Part shown: one piece after another, positions 13,628 to 20,048 of the stretch | How positions within the stretch are numbered: the first letter of the stretch is position 1 | How the letters are laid out: each line of letters starts with the position of its first letter | Virus record (IMG/VR): IMGVR_UViG_3300000553_000421 | Coordinates: 1 to 20,048 of that record | Direction: 5' to 3' (one strand) | From: a virus | Length of the DNA: 20,048 nucleotides | The notes under the pieces: model-generated | The model's database searches: none | What the model saw: the letters and a program-made list of their open reading frames with translations, nothing else | Told to the model about the DNA's origin: nothing | Made by a program: the position numbers and the translations under genes

Positions 13628-14316
13628 TTAGAAATGATAGAATTATAAATTCACTTATACACGGTGATGCAGTTGAAAAACTCATCAAAGAGAATAATAT
13701 TGATGTTACAGAAGCAAGAGCAATGATTTCGGAAATGTCATTCAAAGACTATTGTGCTTTAGATGAAGCGAGTGCCGATATTGTACCACCATCTGGAAAA
13801 CCTTTGTCGCCTACAGGTCCAGGCGGCGAACCGCCAGCAGCGCCCGGCACACCTATTAAGCCAGGTACAACACCTGCCAACCCGCCAGGACAACAAAGCC
13901 AACCAGCTGCAACTGCACCAACACCTGTAAAACCAGCAGCTGATCCACGTGGTGTTCAAGTTAAGAATCCGCAGACAGGCAAAATGGAATGGATGAAACC
14001 ATCTGTTGATCAATCTGGAAAACCTGTAGCCGAAGATAAAGAACTAACAAGAATGAAACAGCTTGCTGGTATTGTAGAAGATGGTAGTGGTGGAGCATCG
14101 TGTGCAGGCGGTATTGCAGTTGCGCCAATGCCTATGGGTGGTGTAAAGCGCCGTCAACCTACTGATGAAGAGCTTAAAAAAGAATATACTCCGAAAGTGG
14201 CTAAAACAGTTGTAGGTGATACAAAGCCTTCACAGGCATCGGGTGAATTATCTGCAAATCTTGCAGTGCGTGGAAAGAAAACAGCTAGTAGAACAAATAA
14301 CGGATTTAAGAGATAG
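13624..14316 (+). CDS. proline-rich modular phage protein, possibly internal head or scaffold component
   Basis: A 230-residue protein coupled to the previous gene by an ATGA overlap. Residues 1-50 form a helical head (INSLIHGDAVEKLIKENNIDV). About 52-110 is a long Pro/Ala/Thr/Gly linker. Residues 125-175 contain ELTRMKQLAGIVEDG, then a small-residue block GGASCAGGIAVAPMPMGG (154-171). The C-terminus is basic (RGKKTASRTNNGFKR). From memory, R/K-M-KQLAG followed by a GASxxGxIA block is seen in proteins of marine T4-like phages and might be a processing or targeting site, but that is speculation. The linker style matches the protein at 7104-8468. No enzyme motif is visible. The stop is TAG at 14314-14316, one base before the next ATG. 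Confidence 0.68.
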   Translation: MIRNDRIINSLIHGDAVEKLIKENNIDVTEARAMISEMSFKDYCALDEASADIVPPSGKPLSPTGPGGEPPAAPGTPIKPGTTPANPPGQQSQPAATAPTPVKPAADPRGVQVKNPQTGKMEWMKPSVDQSGKPVAEDKELTRMKQLAGIVEDGSGGASCAGGIAVAPMPMGGVKRRQPTDEELKKEYTPKVAKTVVGDTKPSQASGELSANLAVRGKKTASRTNNGFKR

Positions 14317-14317
14317 C

Positions 14318-14764
14318 ATGAGTAGATCATCCTTACTTGAAAAGTTAGATAAGGCTACCGATCGTGGTGCCCAACTTGCTATCAGCAAAGGATATCCTAT
14401 ACGTATGTCTAAAAAGACCACCTTAATCGGCAATACATTCATAGAAAAGAATACTGAAGGTCTTTATAATATAGTATCGAATAAAAAAACAATATACGAA
14501 AATATATCAATATTTGATATTGCTGTAATTGTAGCTCAAAGATATAATACAGGCGAACAGGCAGCTATTAGGAAAGTAATGGCACTAGAAGAGCAATTTA
14601 CTAAATATCACACCGATATGATTCATTATCTGAATTGTTTGAAAGGTGCTCAGAAGAAACACGATATAGAACGTATGGCAATATTGGAAGACAAATTTCA
14701 AGTAGCTGAAATTCTCGCTAAGAAAGCTAGAGATAGTATCTCTATTTTCAAACGAATAAAATAG
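14318..14764 (+). CDS. conserved phage protein of unknown function
   Basis: A 148-residue helical protein. I choose ATG 14318, directly after the preceding stop, over the in-frame upstream ATG at 14216, which would overlap the previous gene by about 100 bases in another frame. The sequence starts MSRSSLLEKLDKATDRGAQL and contains AISKGYPIRMSKKT, FDIAVIVAQRYN and a C-terminal helical half (TKYHTDMIHYLNCLKGAQKK and LEDKFQVAEILAKKARD). From memory, this layout is conserved in marine T4-like phages without a known role. It ends in tandem stops TAG-TAA (14762-14767), so termination is doubly secured. It probably belongs to the late unit begun at 13029. Confidence 0.75.
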   Translation: MSRSSLLEKLDKATDRGAQLAISKGYPIRMSKKTTLIGNTFIEKNTEGLYNIVSNKKTIYENISIFDIAVIVAQRYNTGEQAAIRKVMALEEQFTKYHTDMIHYLNCLKGAQKKHDIERMAILEDKFQVAEILAKKARDSISIFKRIK

Positions 14765-14774
14765 TAAGTATAAT

Positions 14775-14782
14775 GATAAATA
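14775..14782 (+). promoter_or_regulatory. late-type promoter (GATAAATA)
   Basis: Octamer in the short gap before the gene at 14814. The predicted start site is about 14788, and the 26-base leader carries AGGA (14801-14804). It should drive 14814-17800, as no other promoter or terminator is visible up to 17800. Confidence 0.65.
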
Positions 14783-14813
14783 CTAGAAATAAAACTTAAC
14801 AGGAACGATTTAT

Positions 14814-16313
14814 ATGCTTTTAAACGATATTGGTAAATCACCAGATGCCACATTCAGAAGGATAAATCAGCACCTCGAAACTAATTACGGTTTTAAGATC
14901 TCTGAAGATGTTAGTGATAAAGACTTAGTTGCTATCATGGAACAGATTGAAGAAGAAATAACTGGCTTAAAGGTTAAGGGCGATGATGCAAGAGATTCTT
15001 CGGAGATTTCGAAGAGATTATTAGTGCTTGAAGGTATTAGAAACCTTAGAGAACATGGTATATTCCATATGGGTATTCCCGAACGTTCGCCAGATGAAGA
15101 ATCTGTTATCGGCGCTATGATCGACAGAGTTGTTAAAGAATTTAAGTTGAGTGGTAACTTTACAGATTCTATTAAAGATGCAATGAATAGATATCGTTCT
15201 AGTGAATATCGTTTCCTGCCAGACGATGAAGTAGAACAAAGAGTATATGCCGGTGCATTGTCTAAACTTCGTGCAGATCCTGTCTTATCTGATGCTGGTT
15301 CTGCAATGATGGAAAGTGATAAGTGGGGTACTGTCGGAAAACGTGCCTCGGCTCACGGAGGCCATGCAGCTTCTGAACCGAGCACACAAGCAGGTCAACA
15401 GGCTGCAAAAGTATTAGATAATCCAGATTTAGAGTTAGTTCCACATGATGAAGAAGAAAAAGATCCGTGGAAAGCTCAGGCAAAGAAAAGAGCTCAAGGT
15501 ATTGTACATACAGAAGGAAAGAAAATGAGAGAACATAAAAATTTAGTAAAGAACTTACGCCGCCTTCTAGAAACAGAAGTAAGCCAGGCCGAAGTTATGA
15601 TGGCAGCTAAGGGCTTTGCTCAAGAGCTACAAGAAATGGTTGAAAAGATTGGTCGTTTACAAAACGAAGATCTACCACCTGTAACAGATCAAATGCGCGA
15701 AACATACGGTATGGAATCTGCTTCAGCATTCCAGACACAAATTTATGGTGCATTACAAGGTGTTATGGATTCACTTTATACAGCTAAACAACAAGTTGAT
15801 GATGCTGTAGGTAATATGGCTTCAACAGGTCAAGTTACTGCACAAACAGATATGGATGTACCAATGGACGGCATGGATGATGGCACAGGCGCCGATATGG
15901 CTGCTGATGATGGCATGGGTGATGAAAATGACTTAGACAACATCGGTGCTGAATTGGGCGCAGAAGGCGAAGAAGGCGATGAATTCGGCGGCGAAGAAGC
16001 ATTAGGTCGTTCTAAGAAAATGGAATCCATCTTGCAGAAGAAGGTTATGGAAATGTCCAGACTAGTTGCTAAGGCGAGAGCATTACGCGAATCCCAAATT
16101 GACGAAGTATCGGATGCTACAGTGGGTTCACTAATAAACCAACGTCGCGGCGCCGCTAGAACAGCACAAGATGCAGCAAGCACTACTCATGTACAGGGAA
16201 GTCGCAAGACATCCGGACAAATGCAGAAAGATTCTGATGCAGAGGGTGTAGCAGTATCAAAGCGCAATAATGCAATGGATCTTGCAGGTAAACGTCTAAA
16301 TAGAACTAGATAA
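14814..16313 (+). CDS. large acidic phage protein, possible head core or internal protein
   Basis: A 499-residue protein with AGGA nine bases upstream of its ATG. The N-terminal 220 residues are helical and charged (DATFRRINQHLETNYGFKISED, then a long helix pair around 30-90). About 225-330 has a further helical region (HKNLVKNLRRLLETEVSQAEV). Residues about 345-399 form a very acidic Asp/Gly/Met/Glu tract (MDGMDDGTGADMAADDG and similar). A basic helix (ILQKKVMEMSRLVAKARAL) and a polar tail ending GKRLNRTR follow. Such acidic, helical, linker-containing proteins are typical of phage scaffold or core components, but I see no diagnostic motif. Its TAA overlaps the next ATG by one base (TAATG). 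Confidence 0.7.
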   Translation: MLLNDIGKSPDATFRRINQHLETNYGFKISEDVSDKDLVAIMEQIEEEITGLKVKGDDARDSSEISKRLLVLEGIRNLREHGIFHMGIPERSPDEESVIGAMIDRVVKEFKLSGNFTDSIKDAMNRYRSSEYRFLPDDEVEQRVYAGALSKLRADPVLSDAGSAMMESDKWGTVGKRASAHGGHAASEPSTQAGQQAAKVLDNPDLELVPHDEEEKDPWKAQAKKRAQGIVHTEGKKMREHKNLVKNLRRLLETEVSQAEVMMAAKGFAQELQEMVEKIGRLQNEDLPPVTDQMRETYGMESASAFQTQIYGALQGVMDSLYTAKQQVDDAVGNMASTGQVTAQTDMDVPMDGMDDGTGADMAADDGMGDENDLDNIGAELGAEGEEGDEFGGEEALGRSKKMESILQKKVMEMSRLVAKARALRESQIDEVSDATVGSLINQRRGAARTAQDAASTTHVQGSRKTSGQMQKDSDAEGVAVSKRNNAMDLAGKRLNRTR

Positions 16314-16633
16314 TGAGAGCACGAGAAATACTTGACGAAGATTATAACCAAAGTCTAGAGTCCGATCTTAATAATTTACTAATTGCGTTCAAGGGCAATG
16401 GTGGCACAGAAATTTCTACACAGAAATTAGCTGATAAATTACAACAATCGGGCTATTCGGTTACTCCTGATAGTTTAATGGTTCTTCTACAAGATAATCC
16501 TATCGTTGCCAATGTTACTCCTGACATTATAAACCTTGTTGCACCAGAGGCTGGCCAAGGTGAAGCAGGACAAACACAAGATAGTGCTTCCCAAGTTAGC
16601 GATATGGCTCAGTCAGCCACAAAGATAGGATAA
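16313..16633 (+). CDS. small conserved phage protein
   Basis: A 106-residue protein starting at the overlapping TAATG (16311-16315). The start MRAREILDEDYN is followed by helical LESDLNNLLIAFKG, then EISTQKLADKLQQSGYSVTPDSLMVLLQDN, which reads as a small winged-helix or helix-bundle-like segment, and a Gln/Ser/Ala-rich tail. From memory, proteins beginning MRAxxI with a similar KLADxLxxxGYxV segment occur beside structural genes in marine T4-like phages. The C-terminal tail from about 80 is low complexity. Function is unknown; co-transcription with the acidic protein upstream and the tail protein downstream suggests a virion assembly role. The stop region TAA lies between the AGGA Shine-Dalgarno site (16627-16630) and the next ATG. 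Confidence 0.65.
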   Translation: MRAREILDEDYNQSLESDLNNLLIAFKGNGGTEISTQKLADKLQQSGYSVTPDSLMVLLQDNPIVANVTPDIINLVAPEAGQGEAGQTQDSASQVSDMAQSATKIG

Positions 16634-16639
16634 GATAAT

Positions 16640-17800
16640 ATGTCTTGTGAAGGATTAACGGGGTTCCCTACAGCTACCCAGATGGAAGGTCTTGCTACAA
16701 ATCTTCCTGTGGTATGGGAAGAAATTTGTGCAATTCAACAAGCGATATTAGCAGCATCTAGTCAATGTCAGCCCGGTGGCGGGCAAATGTGTACTACAAT
16801 AAATGGTACAACCCCGATGACATTCGTCAACGGTGTATCATCAGTACATGTCGATGTTGTTGGTTCAGGATATTATCTAGATTATCCAGGTGTTGTTTTT
16901 ATTCCGCCGGTTGGTTCTGTTCCTAGCATAACTGCTACGGCTACGGTTACAACAAATGGTGGAAATATTCTATCTATTAATGTGATCAATGGTGGATTAG
17001 GTTATCAACCGGTCCCTGCAACATTAGCAGTAAGTTCAGTAGGTGGTACACTAGCTGTATTAGAACCATTAGTTAATGCAAGTGGTCAGATAATGGGTAT
17101 AAACATTGTTAACGGTGGATCAGGTTATACGACTGCCGATTCTATTATTGCAACTCGCGCAGTATTACCTAATCCCGGATATGTTAATGCTATATTTGCC
17201 ATTACTTCCGTAAGTATTACAGGACAGATTATCGGTATTGCTATATTAAATCCTGGTTCGGGATATCAGAATAGCATAACAACATTACAAATTGTTTCTT
17301 CATTAAATCCTTTATTACCGTATCCAATTGGTGGCAGCTTTATAGGAACAGTTTTAACTGATTCTTTTGGTGTGATTAATAGCAATGTGTTGATAAACAA
17401 TACAGGTGCTGGATATGCAGATATATTACCTTATCTTGTTATTACCGATCCCGGCACAGGTGCAACAACATCATTAACACTTAGTGGAACTTCTATAGCA
17501 TCCATTGCTGTAACTTCTCCCGGTACACAATATACTCAGTCAGCAACCGGCGCAGTTCTAAATCCTCCAACATATATAGCACCGGTAGTACCGGCTGTAG
17601 TTACTGTAAATGTGGCGAATAATACGTTCGGAACTAACCCTGCACTATATTGGCAGGTATGGGCTGGCACAACAACAGATAAGGCTATTTCTACACAATT
17701 AAATGCTGTCTTATCTTATTTTGCTGGATTAGGCTACACAATAGTAATTCAAACAAACCCTGCAACAGGATCTACTATTCAGTGGAGAGTTTGTTGGTAA
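16640..17800 (+). CDS. tail-fibre-like structural protein with repeated GxGY modules
   Basis: A 386-residue, beta-rich protein. The N-terminus is MSCEGLTGFPTATQMEGLA followed by an Ile/Gln/Ala helix and four cysteines in the first 51 residues. From about 70 to 300 there are six repeats of roughly 40-50 residues, each with a strand, a small turn and the signature G-x-G-Y or close variants: VVGSGYY (73-79), INGGLGY (116-122), VNGGSGY (157-163), NPGSGY (204-209), NNTGAGY (253-259) and SPGTQY (293-298). The final 60 residues (YWQVWAGTTTDKAI, then LSYFAGLGYTIVIQTNP and QWRVCW) look like a trimerisation or attachment domain that I recall from tail proteins of marine T4-like phages. The same GxGY module appears once in the protein at 19078. 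AGGA precedes the ATG by nine bases. A receptor-binding or fibre-accessory function is inferred. Confidence 0.75.
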   Translation: MSCEGLTGFPTATQMEGLATNLPVVWEEICAIQQAILAASSQCQPGGGQMCTTINGTTPMTFVNGVSSVHVDVVGSGYYLDYPGVVFIPPVGSVPSITATATVTTNGGNILSINVINGGLGYQPVPATLAVSSVGGTLAVLEPLVNASGQIMGINIVNGGSGYTTADSIIATRAVLPNPGYVNAIFAITSVSITGQIIGIAILNPGSGYQNSITTLQIVSSLNPLLPYPIGGSFIGTVLTDSFGVINSNVLINNTGAGYADILPYLVITDPGTGATTSLTLSGTSIASIAVTSPGTQYTQSATGAVLNPPTYIAPVVPAVVTVNVANNTFGTNPALYWQVWAGTTTDKAISTQLNAVLSYFAGLGYTIVIQTNPATGSTIQWRVCW

Positions 17801-17804
17801 TACA

Positions 17805-17834
17805 TTGACTTCGTGATACTCTTTGTGTTACAAT
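17805..17834 (+). promoter_or_regulatory. sigma70-like promoter driving a leaderless nuclease mRNA
   Basis: TTGACT (17805-17810), 18-bp spacer, TACAAT (17829-17834) with TG at 17826-17827 (extended -10). Six bases separate the box from ATG 17841, so transcription should start at the A of the start codon. The promoter begins five bases after the tail gene stop. Confidence 0.75.
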
Positions 17835-17840
17835 TCATCT

Positions 17841-18506
17841 ATGCTAATACAGAAACTCTACGATTACAAGCCTCTCGAACGAATCTCTACCGAAAATGGT
17901 AGACGATATATAGTTGGAGAAGGCAGACCACTCCCCTCCGTCACAACAATTCTCGAAAAGACAGCCGATAAAACCCATTTATACGAGTGGAGAAAACGAC
18001 TCGGCCCGGTTGAAGCGACTCGCATAACGGTAGAAGCCAGCGGATTAGGCACCGGTATGCATAATAATCTCGAAAATTACATATTAGACAAGCCTATGAA
18101 GGGCAATTTCATGCAACGTGCCCTTGCAGATGTGATTATCAAACACGGTCTATGTAATGTAAGTGAAGTATGGGGTACAGAAGTGGCTCTATATTCTAAA
18201 GAATTATACGCAGGTACAACAGACCTTGTTGGATTACATCAGGGAATACCTTCTATTATGGATTTTAAGAATAGTTTGAAGGAAAAGAAGCGTGAGTGGA
18301 TCGAAGATTACTTCATGCAACTATGTGCATATGCTTTATCTCATAACGAAATGTTTGGCACAAACATAAACCGAGGTGTTGTCATGATTGCAACTCGAGA
18401 GGCTAAATATCAAGAGTTTGTAATTGAAGGCGACGAGTTTATTCATTATGAAACTATGTGGGCAAACAAGGTGTGTGAATATTATAATAGATTCGGTAAA
18501 GAATAA
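17841..18506 (+). CDS. PD-(D/E)XK family exonuclease (Cas4/RecB-like)
   Basis: A 221-residue nuclease if started at ATG 17841, which is where the promoter predicts transcription to begin; a TTG at 17823 would lie inside the promoter and is rejected. Motifs in order: G-T-G-M-H74-N-N-L-E78, WGTEVALYS with E114, the strand ending AGTTDLVG with D128, IMDFKNS with D141 and K143, and [12 protein letters not shown] with Q160 and Y164. This is the order of the RecB/Cas4-type nuclease core (H-E-D-DxK-QxxxY). No cysteine cluster for an iron-sulphur cluster is present, so it is not a full Cas4. It probably processes DNA ends during replication or recombination. It is an early-type gene embedded in a late structural region, and the GIY-YIG endonuclease starts at its stop codon. 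Confidence 0.82.
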   Translation: MLIQKLYDYKPLERISTENGRRYIVGEGRPLPSVTTILEKTADKTHLYEWRKRLGPVEATRITVEASGLGTGMHNNLENYILDKPMKGNFMQRALADVIIKHGLCNVSEVWGTEVALYSKELYAGTTDLVGLHQGIPSIMDFKNSLKEKKREWIEDYFMQLCAYALSHNEMFGTNINRGVVMIATREAKYQEFVIEGDEFIHYETMWANKVCEYYNRFGKE

Positions 18507-19036
18507 TGTTTTATGTTTATGCTTATTTACGGAAAGACGGAACACCTTACTATATAGGGAAAGGTAAAGGTAGGAGAGCATATAATAAGATGCACAGTAT
18601 TTCTTTACCAGAAGATAAATCGAGAATAATCTTTCTTGAAACTAATCTTACCGAGCTAGGTGCATTCGCACTTGAACGAAGAATGATTAGATGGTACGGA
18701 AGAAAAGATCTAGGAACTGGTATTCTTCGAAATAGAACAGATGGTGGCGAAGGTGGAACCGGGTCGATAAGGACTCCGGAACAGAAAGAAAGAAGTTCCG
18801 AAGCAAGAAAAGGTAGGCCGGGTAAACCGTGTTTAGACGCAACAAAAGAAAAGATACGTCTAATACACAAAGGAAGATCCGGTATTATTCCTTCAGAAGA
18901 GACAAGAATAAAACTTCGACGTAAGAAGAAACCACAAGAAATTATAAAATGTCCACATTGTAATAAACAGGGGAGTTCGGGTAATATGAAAAAATATCAT
19001 TTTGATAATTGTAAATTTATTAGTAGTTTTCTCTAG
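18506..19036 (+). CDS. second GIY-YIG homing endonuclease with C-terminal zinc finger
   Basis: A 176-residue enzyme starting at the TAATG overlap with the exonuclease stop. The fold is marked by [17 protein letters not shown] (YIG 16-18), [15 protein letters not shown] with E57, and RNRTDGGEG (76-84), nearly the same motif set as the enzyme at 4464-5354. NUMOD3-type repeats follow: [14 protein letters not shown] (90-103), [14 protein letters not shown] (110-123) and [14 protein letters not shown] (129-142). It ends with C149-PH-C152 and H165-F-D-N-C169, the module that also ends the HNH enzyme at 1830-2471. It is shorter than the first GIY-YIG enzyme and has no obvious promoter of its own, so it is probably co-expressed with the exonuclease. 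Confidence 0.88.
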   Translation: MFYVYAYLRKDGTPYYIGKGKGRRAYNKMHSISLPEDKSRIIFLETNLTELGAFALERRMIRWYGRKDLGTGILRNRTDGGEGGTGSIRTPEQKERSSEARKGRPGKPCLDATKEKIRLIHKGRSGIIPSEETRIKLRRKKKPQEIIKCPHCNKQGSSGNMKKYHFDNCKFISSFL

Positions 19037-19046
19037 TTCGGTCTCG

Positions 19047-19054
19047 GCTAAATA
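19047..19054 (+). promoter_or_regulatory. late-type promoter variant (GCTAAATA)
   Basis: GCTAAATA 23 bases before the ATG at 19078, the same variant as at 13102-13109. The predicted start site is about 19060, leaving an 18-base leader that carries AAAGGGA (19063-19069). Confidence 0.45.
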
Positions 19055-19077
19055 CATCACAGAAAGGGATTTACAAA

Positions 19078-19914
19078 ATGACATCACCGGTAGTAGTTTC
19101 AAGAATTCAGAATCGACGCGGCACGCAGTCGCAATTCGATGCATTATATCCTATTGGATATAATGGTGTTGGAGGGGTAGATATTCTAATCTATCCTAAT
19201 ATCTTATTACCGGGAGAATTGGCTCTATGTACTGATTCTCGTAAGGTATTTTTAGGTAATTTAGGTGGCGAATATGTAGAATTAGCAGAAATGTCTGCAT
19301 CTGGAGAAGTATTAGCACCATTAACATGGGTATTACCACCGTCCCCGATATCTTTTACAGCTATACCTGGTTTAGATTTCGATACAACACCGTTCTTTCA
19401 AATAGTATACAGTATAACTGATTCAGCAGCACCAGATTGGAATACAATTGGTACAAATTTTTCAAAGAATGGACAATTAGATATCACAGCAGCCGCATAT
19501 CGTGATCCAGTAGCTAATACAGCATCCGGAAATGCTGTATTATTTCTTGACACACTTGGATCAATTTCTCTTACTAGTTCGGGAAATTATTATACATTCA
19601 TCCCACATGTTTATATTACAGGTGTCGGTGCCGATGCCGCAGCCCATGCAATAATGTCGGGATCAACAGTGGCTACCTTCGTTGTTGATAATCCGGGATC
19701 TGGCTACACAATTGCCCCCACTATTTCTATTGATCCACCTGAATTCACTACACTTTATGATGAAGGAATAGAAATAAATTTTGTTACTCCATCTGAAATT
19801 CATTTTAAAGCAGAATATAATCTAACTCAATCTAAAATTGAGATTTTATATATGCACGATTTTCCCGGACCTTTAACATTTAGCACAAGCACAGTTCGCT
19901 GGCTACCATTCTAA
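19078..19914 (+). CDS. tail-fibre-like protein with a tropism-determinant-type N-terminus
   Basis: A 278-residue protein with AAAGGGA (19063-19069) eight bases before the ATG. Residues 6-66 (RIQNRRGTQSQFDALYPIGY, then LLPGELALCTDSRKVFLGN) match the R-x-RRGT...pGE-ig-x-tD-x-k-vf-iG pattern found at the N-terminus of phage tail fibres and tropism determinants, which typically forms the attachment knot to the virion. The middle (75-150) is beta-rich. Residues near 175-225 contain SSGNYYTFIPHVYITGVG and VVDNPGSGYTIAPTISIDPP, one copy of the GxGY module repeated in the 386-residue protein at 16640. No enzymatic motif is visible. A structural role in the tail is well supported; receptor binding is an inference. 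Confidence 0.82.
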   Translation: MTSPVVVSRIQNRRGTQSQFDALYPIGYNGVGGVDILIYPNILLPGELALCTDSRKVFLGNLGGEYVELAEMSASGEVLAPLTWVLPPSPISFTAIPGLDFDTTPFFQIVYSITDSAAPDWNTIGTNFSKNGQLDITAAAYRDPVANTASGNAVLFLDTLGSISLTSSGNYYTFIPHVYITGVGADAAAHAIMSGSTVATFVVDNPGSGYTIAPTISIDPPEFTTLYDEGIEINFVTPSEIHFKAEYNLTQSKIEILYMHDFPGPLTFSTSTVRWLPF

Positions 19915-19922
19915 GAAAAACT

Positions 19923-20048
19923 ATGATCTGGAACACAATTCCAAATGAAGAGCGGCTCCACCTCTGGAAAAAGCTAAGAGACGACATTAAAGAACTCTCT
20001 TTGATAAATCAAGTAGACGAAATTGCTAAATTTTGCTCTAAAATGCCA
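19923..20048 (+). CDS. conserved phage protein, 3' partial
   Basis: ATG at 19923, eight bases after the tail-protein stop, opens a frame of 42 codons that runs off the window. It begins MIWNTIPNEERLHLWKKLRD and continues helical and charged (DDIKELSLINQVDEIAKFC). No strong Shine-Dalgarno sequence precedes it (AAGAAA at best), so coupling to the upstream gene is likely. From memory, a W-x-x-IPxEERLxxWKxLR start is common in unassigned proteins of marine T4-like phages near structural genes. Coding is supported by the open frame and amino-acid composition; function is unknown. Confidence 0.62.
   Translation, partial: MIWNTIPNEERLHLWKKLRDDIKELSLINQVDEIAKFCSKMP

Noticed and set aside
14216-14317. 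ATG at 14216 as the start of the 148-residue conserved protein
   Set aside because: It would overlap the proline-rich protein by about 100 bases in another frame; the ATG at 14318 directly after that stop gives a natural N-terminus (MSRSSLLEKLDK).
17823-17840. TTG start for the exonuclease at 17823
   Set aside because: It lies inside the spacer and -10 box of the sigma70-like promoter and upstream of the predicted transcription start at 17841.
18460-18488. Sigma70-like promoter before the second GIY-YIG gene (TATAAT at 18483-18488)
   Set aside because: No acceptable -35 box lies 16-18 bases upstream, the hexamer is inside the exonuclease coding region, and its distance to the ATG does not match the three leaderless promoters.
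20001-20010. Late octamer near the right end (TGATAAATC)
   Set aside because: The last base breaks the octamer and it lies inside the open frame of the partial gene.

Overview
The window reads as a piece of a tailed-phage genome, most likely a T4-like (contractile-tail) phage of an aquatic bacterium. The evidence is a T4 gp61-type primase next to a gp41-type replicative helicase, repeated T4-late-promoter-like octamers (GATAAATA, with variants TATAAATA and GCTAAATA) directly upstream of genes, short gaps with many ATGA/TAATG overlaps, freestanding homing endonucleases, and tail proteins of a type common in marine T4-like phages. The DNA is visibly AT-rich. All genes but one are on the plus strand. 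I saw no tRNA, rRNA, CRISPR array, integrase or bacterial housekeeping gene. The host cannot be named from this stretch; family resemblances to marine phages are from memory, not from a search.

Layout. 1-1393: three overlapping genes, of which the third looks like a miniature DnaE (Pol III alpha) palm/fingers protein. 1390-1761: the only minus-strand gene, convergent with the DnaE-like gene and divergent from an HNH homing endonuclease (1830-2471). 2471-3340: probable virion protein. 3376-6789: primase, GIY-YIG endonuclease, helicase. 6827-8468: small conserved protein and a large modular protein with proline-rich linkers. 8503-11782: a unit with its own sigma70-like promoter, holding an unknown protein, a possible glycosyltransferase, a GT2-like glycosyltransferase and a radical SAM enzyme. 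11867-17800: late structural or morphogenesis genes with T4-late-like promoters and two strong UUCG-loop terminators. 17841-19036: PD-(D/E)XK nuclease from another sigma70-like promoter, followed by a second GIY-YIG endonuclease. 19078-end: tail protein and the start of another gene.

Regulation is the most striking aspect. Three sigma70-like promoters (TTGACW, 16-18 bp, TGn plus TATAAT/TACAAT) each place the A of the start codon exactly seven bases after the -10 box, so their mRNAs should be leaderless. Two late-type promoters in the divergent region at 1768-1823 also leave a predicted leader of about one base. In contrast, the main structural genes have late promoters followed by leaders with clear Shine-Dalgarno sites, and two of those leaders begin with a hairpin. 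This suggests two translation-initiation classes, split between early or selfish genes and late virion genes.

Other points worth follow-up are an amber codon at 12820 followed in frame by 22 codons that look like a phage structural-protein C-terminus, a 21-codon gene just before a terminator, and a zinc-binding tail shared by endonucleases of two unrelated nuclease folds.
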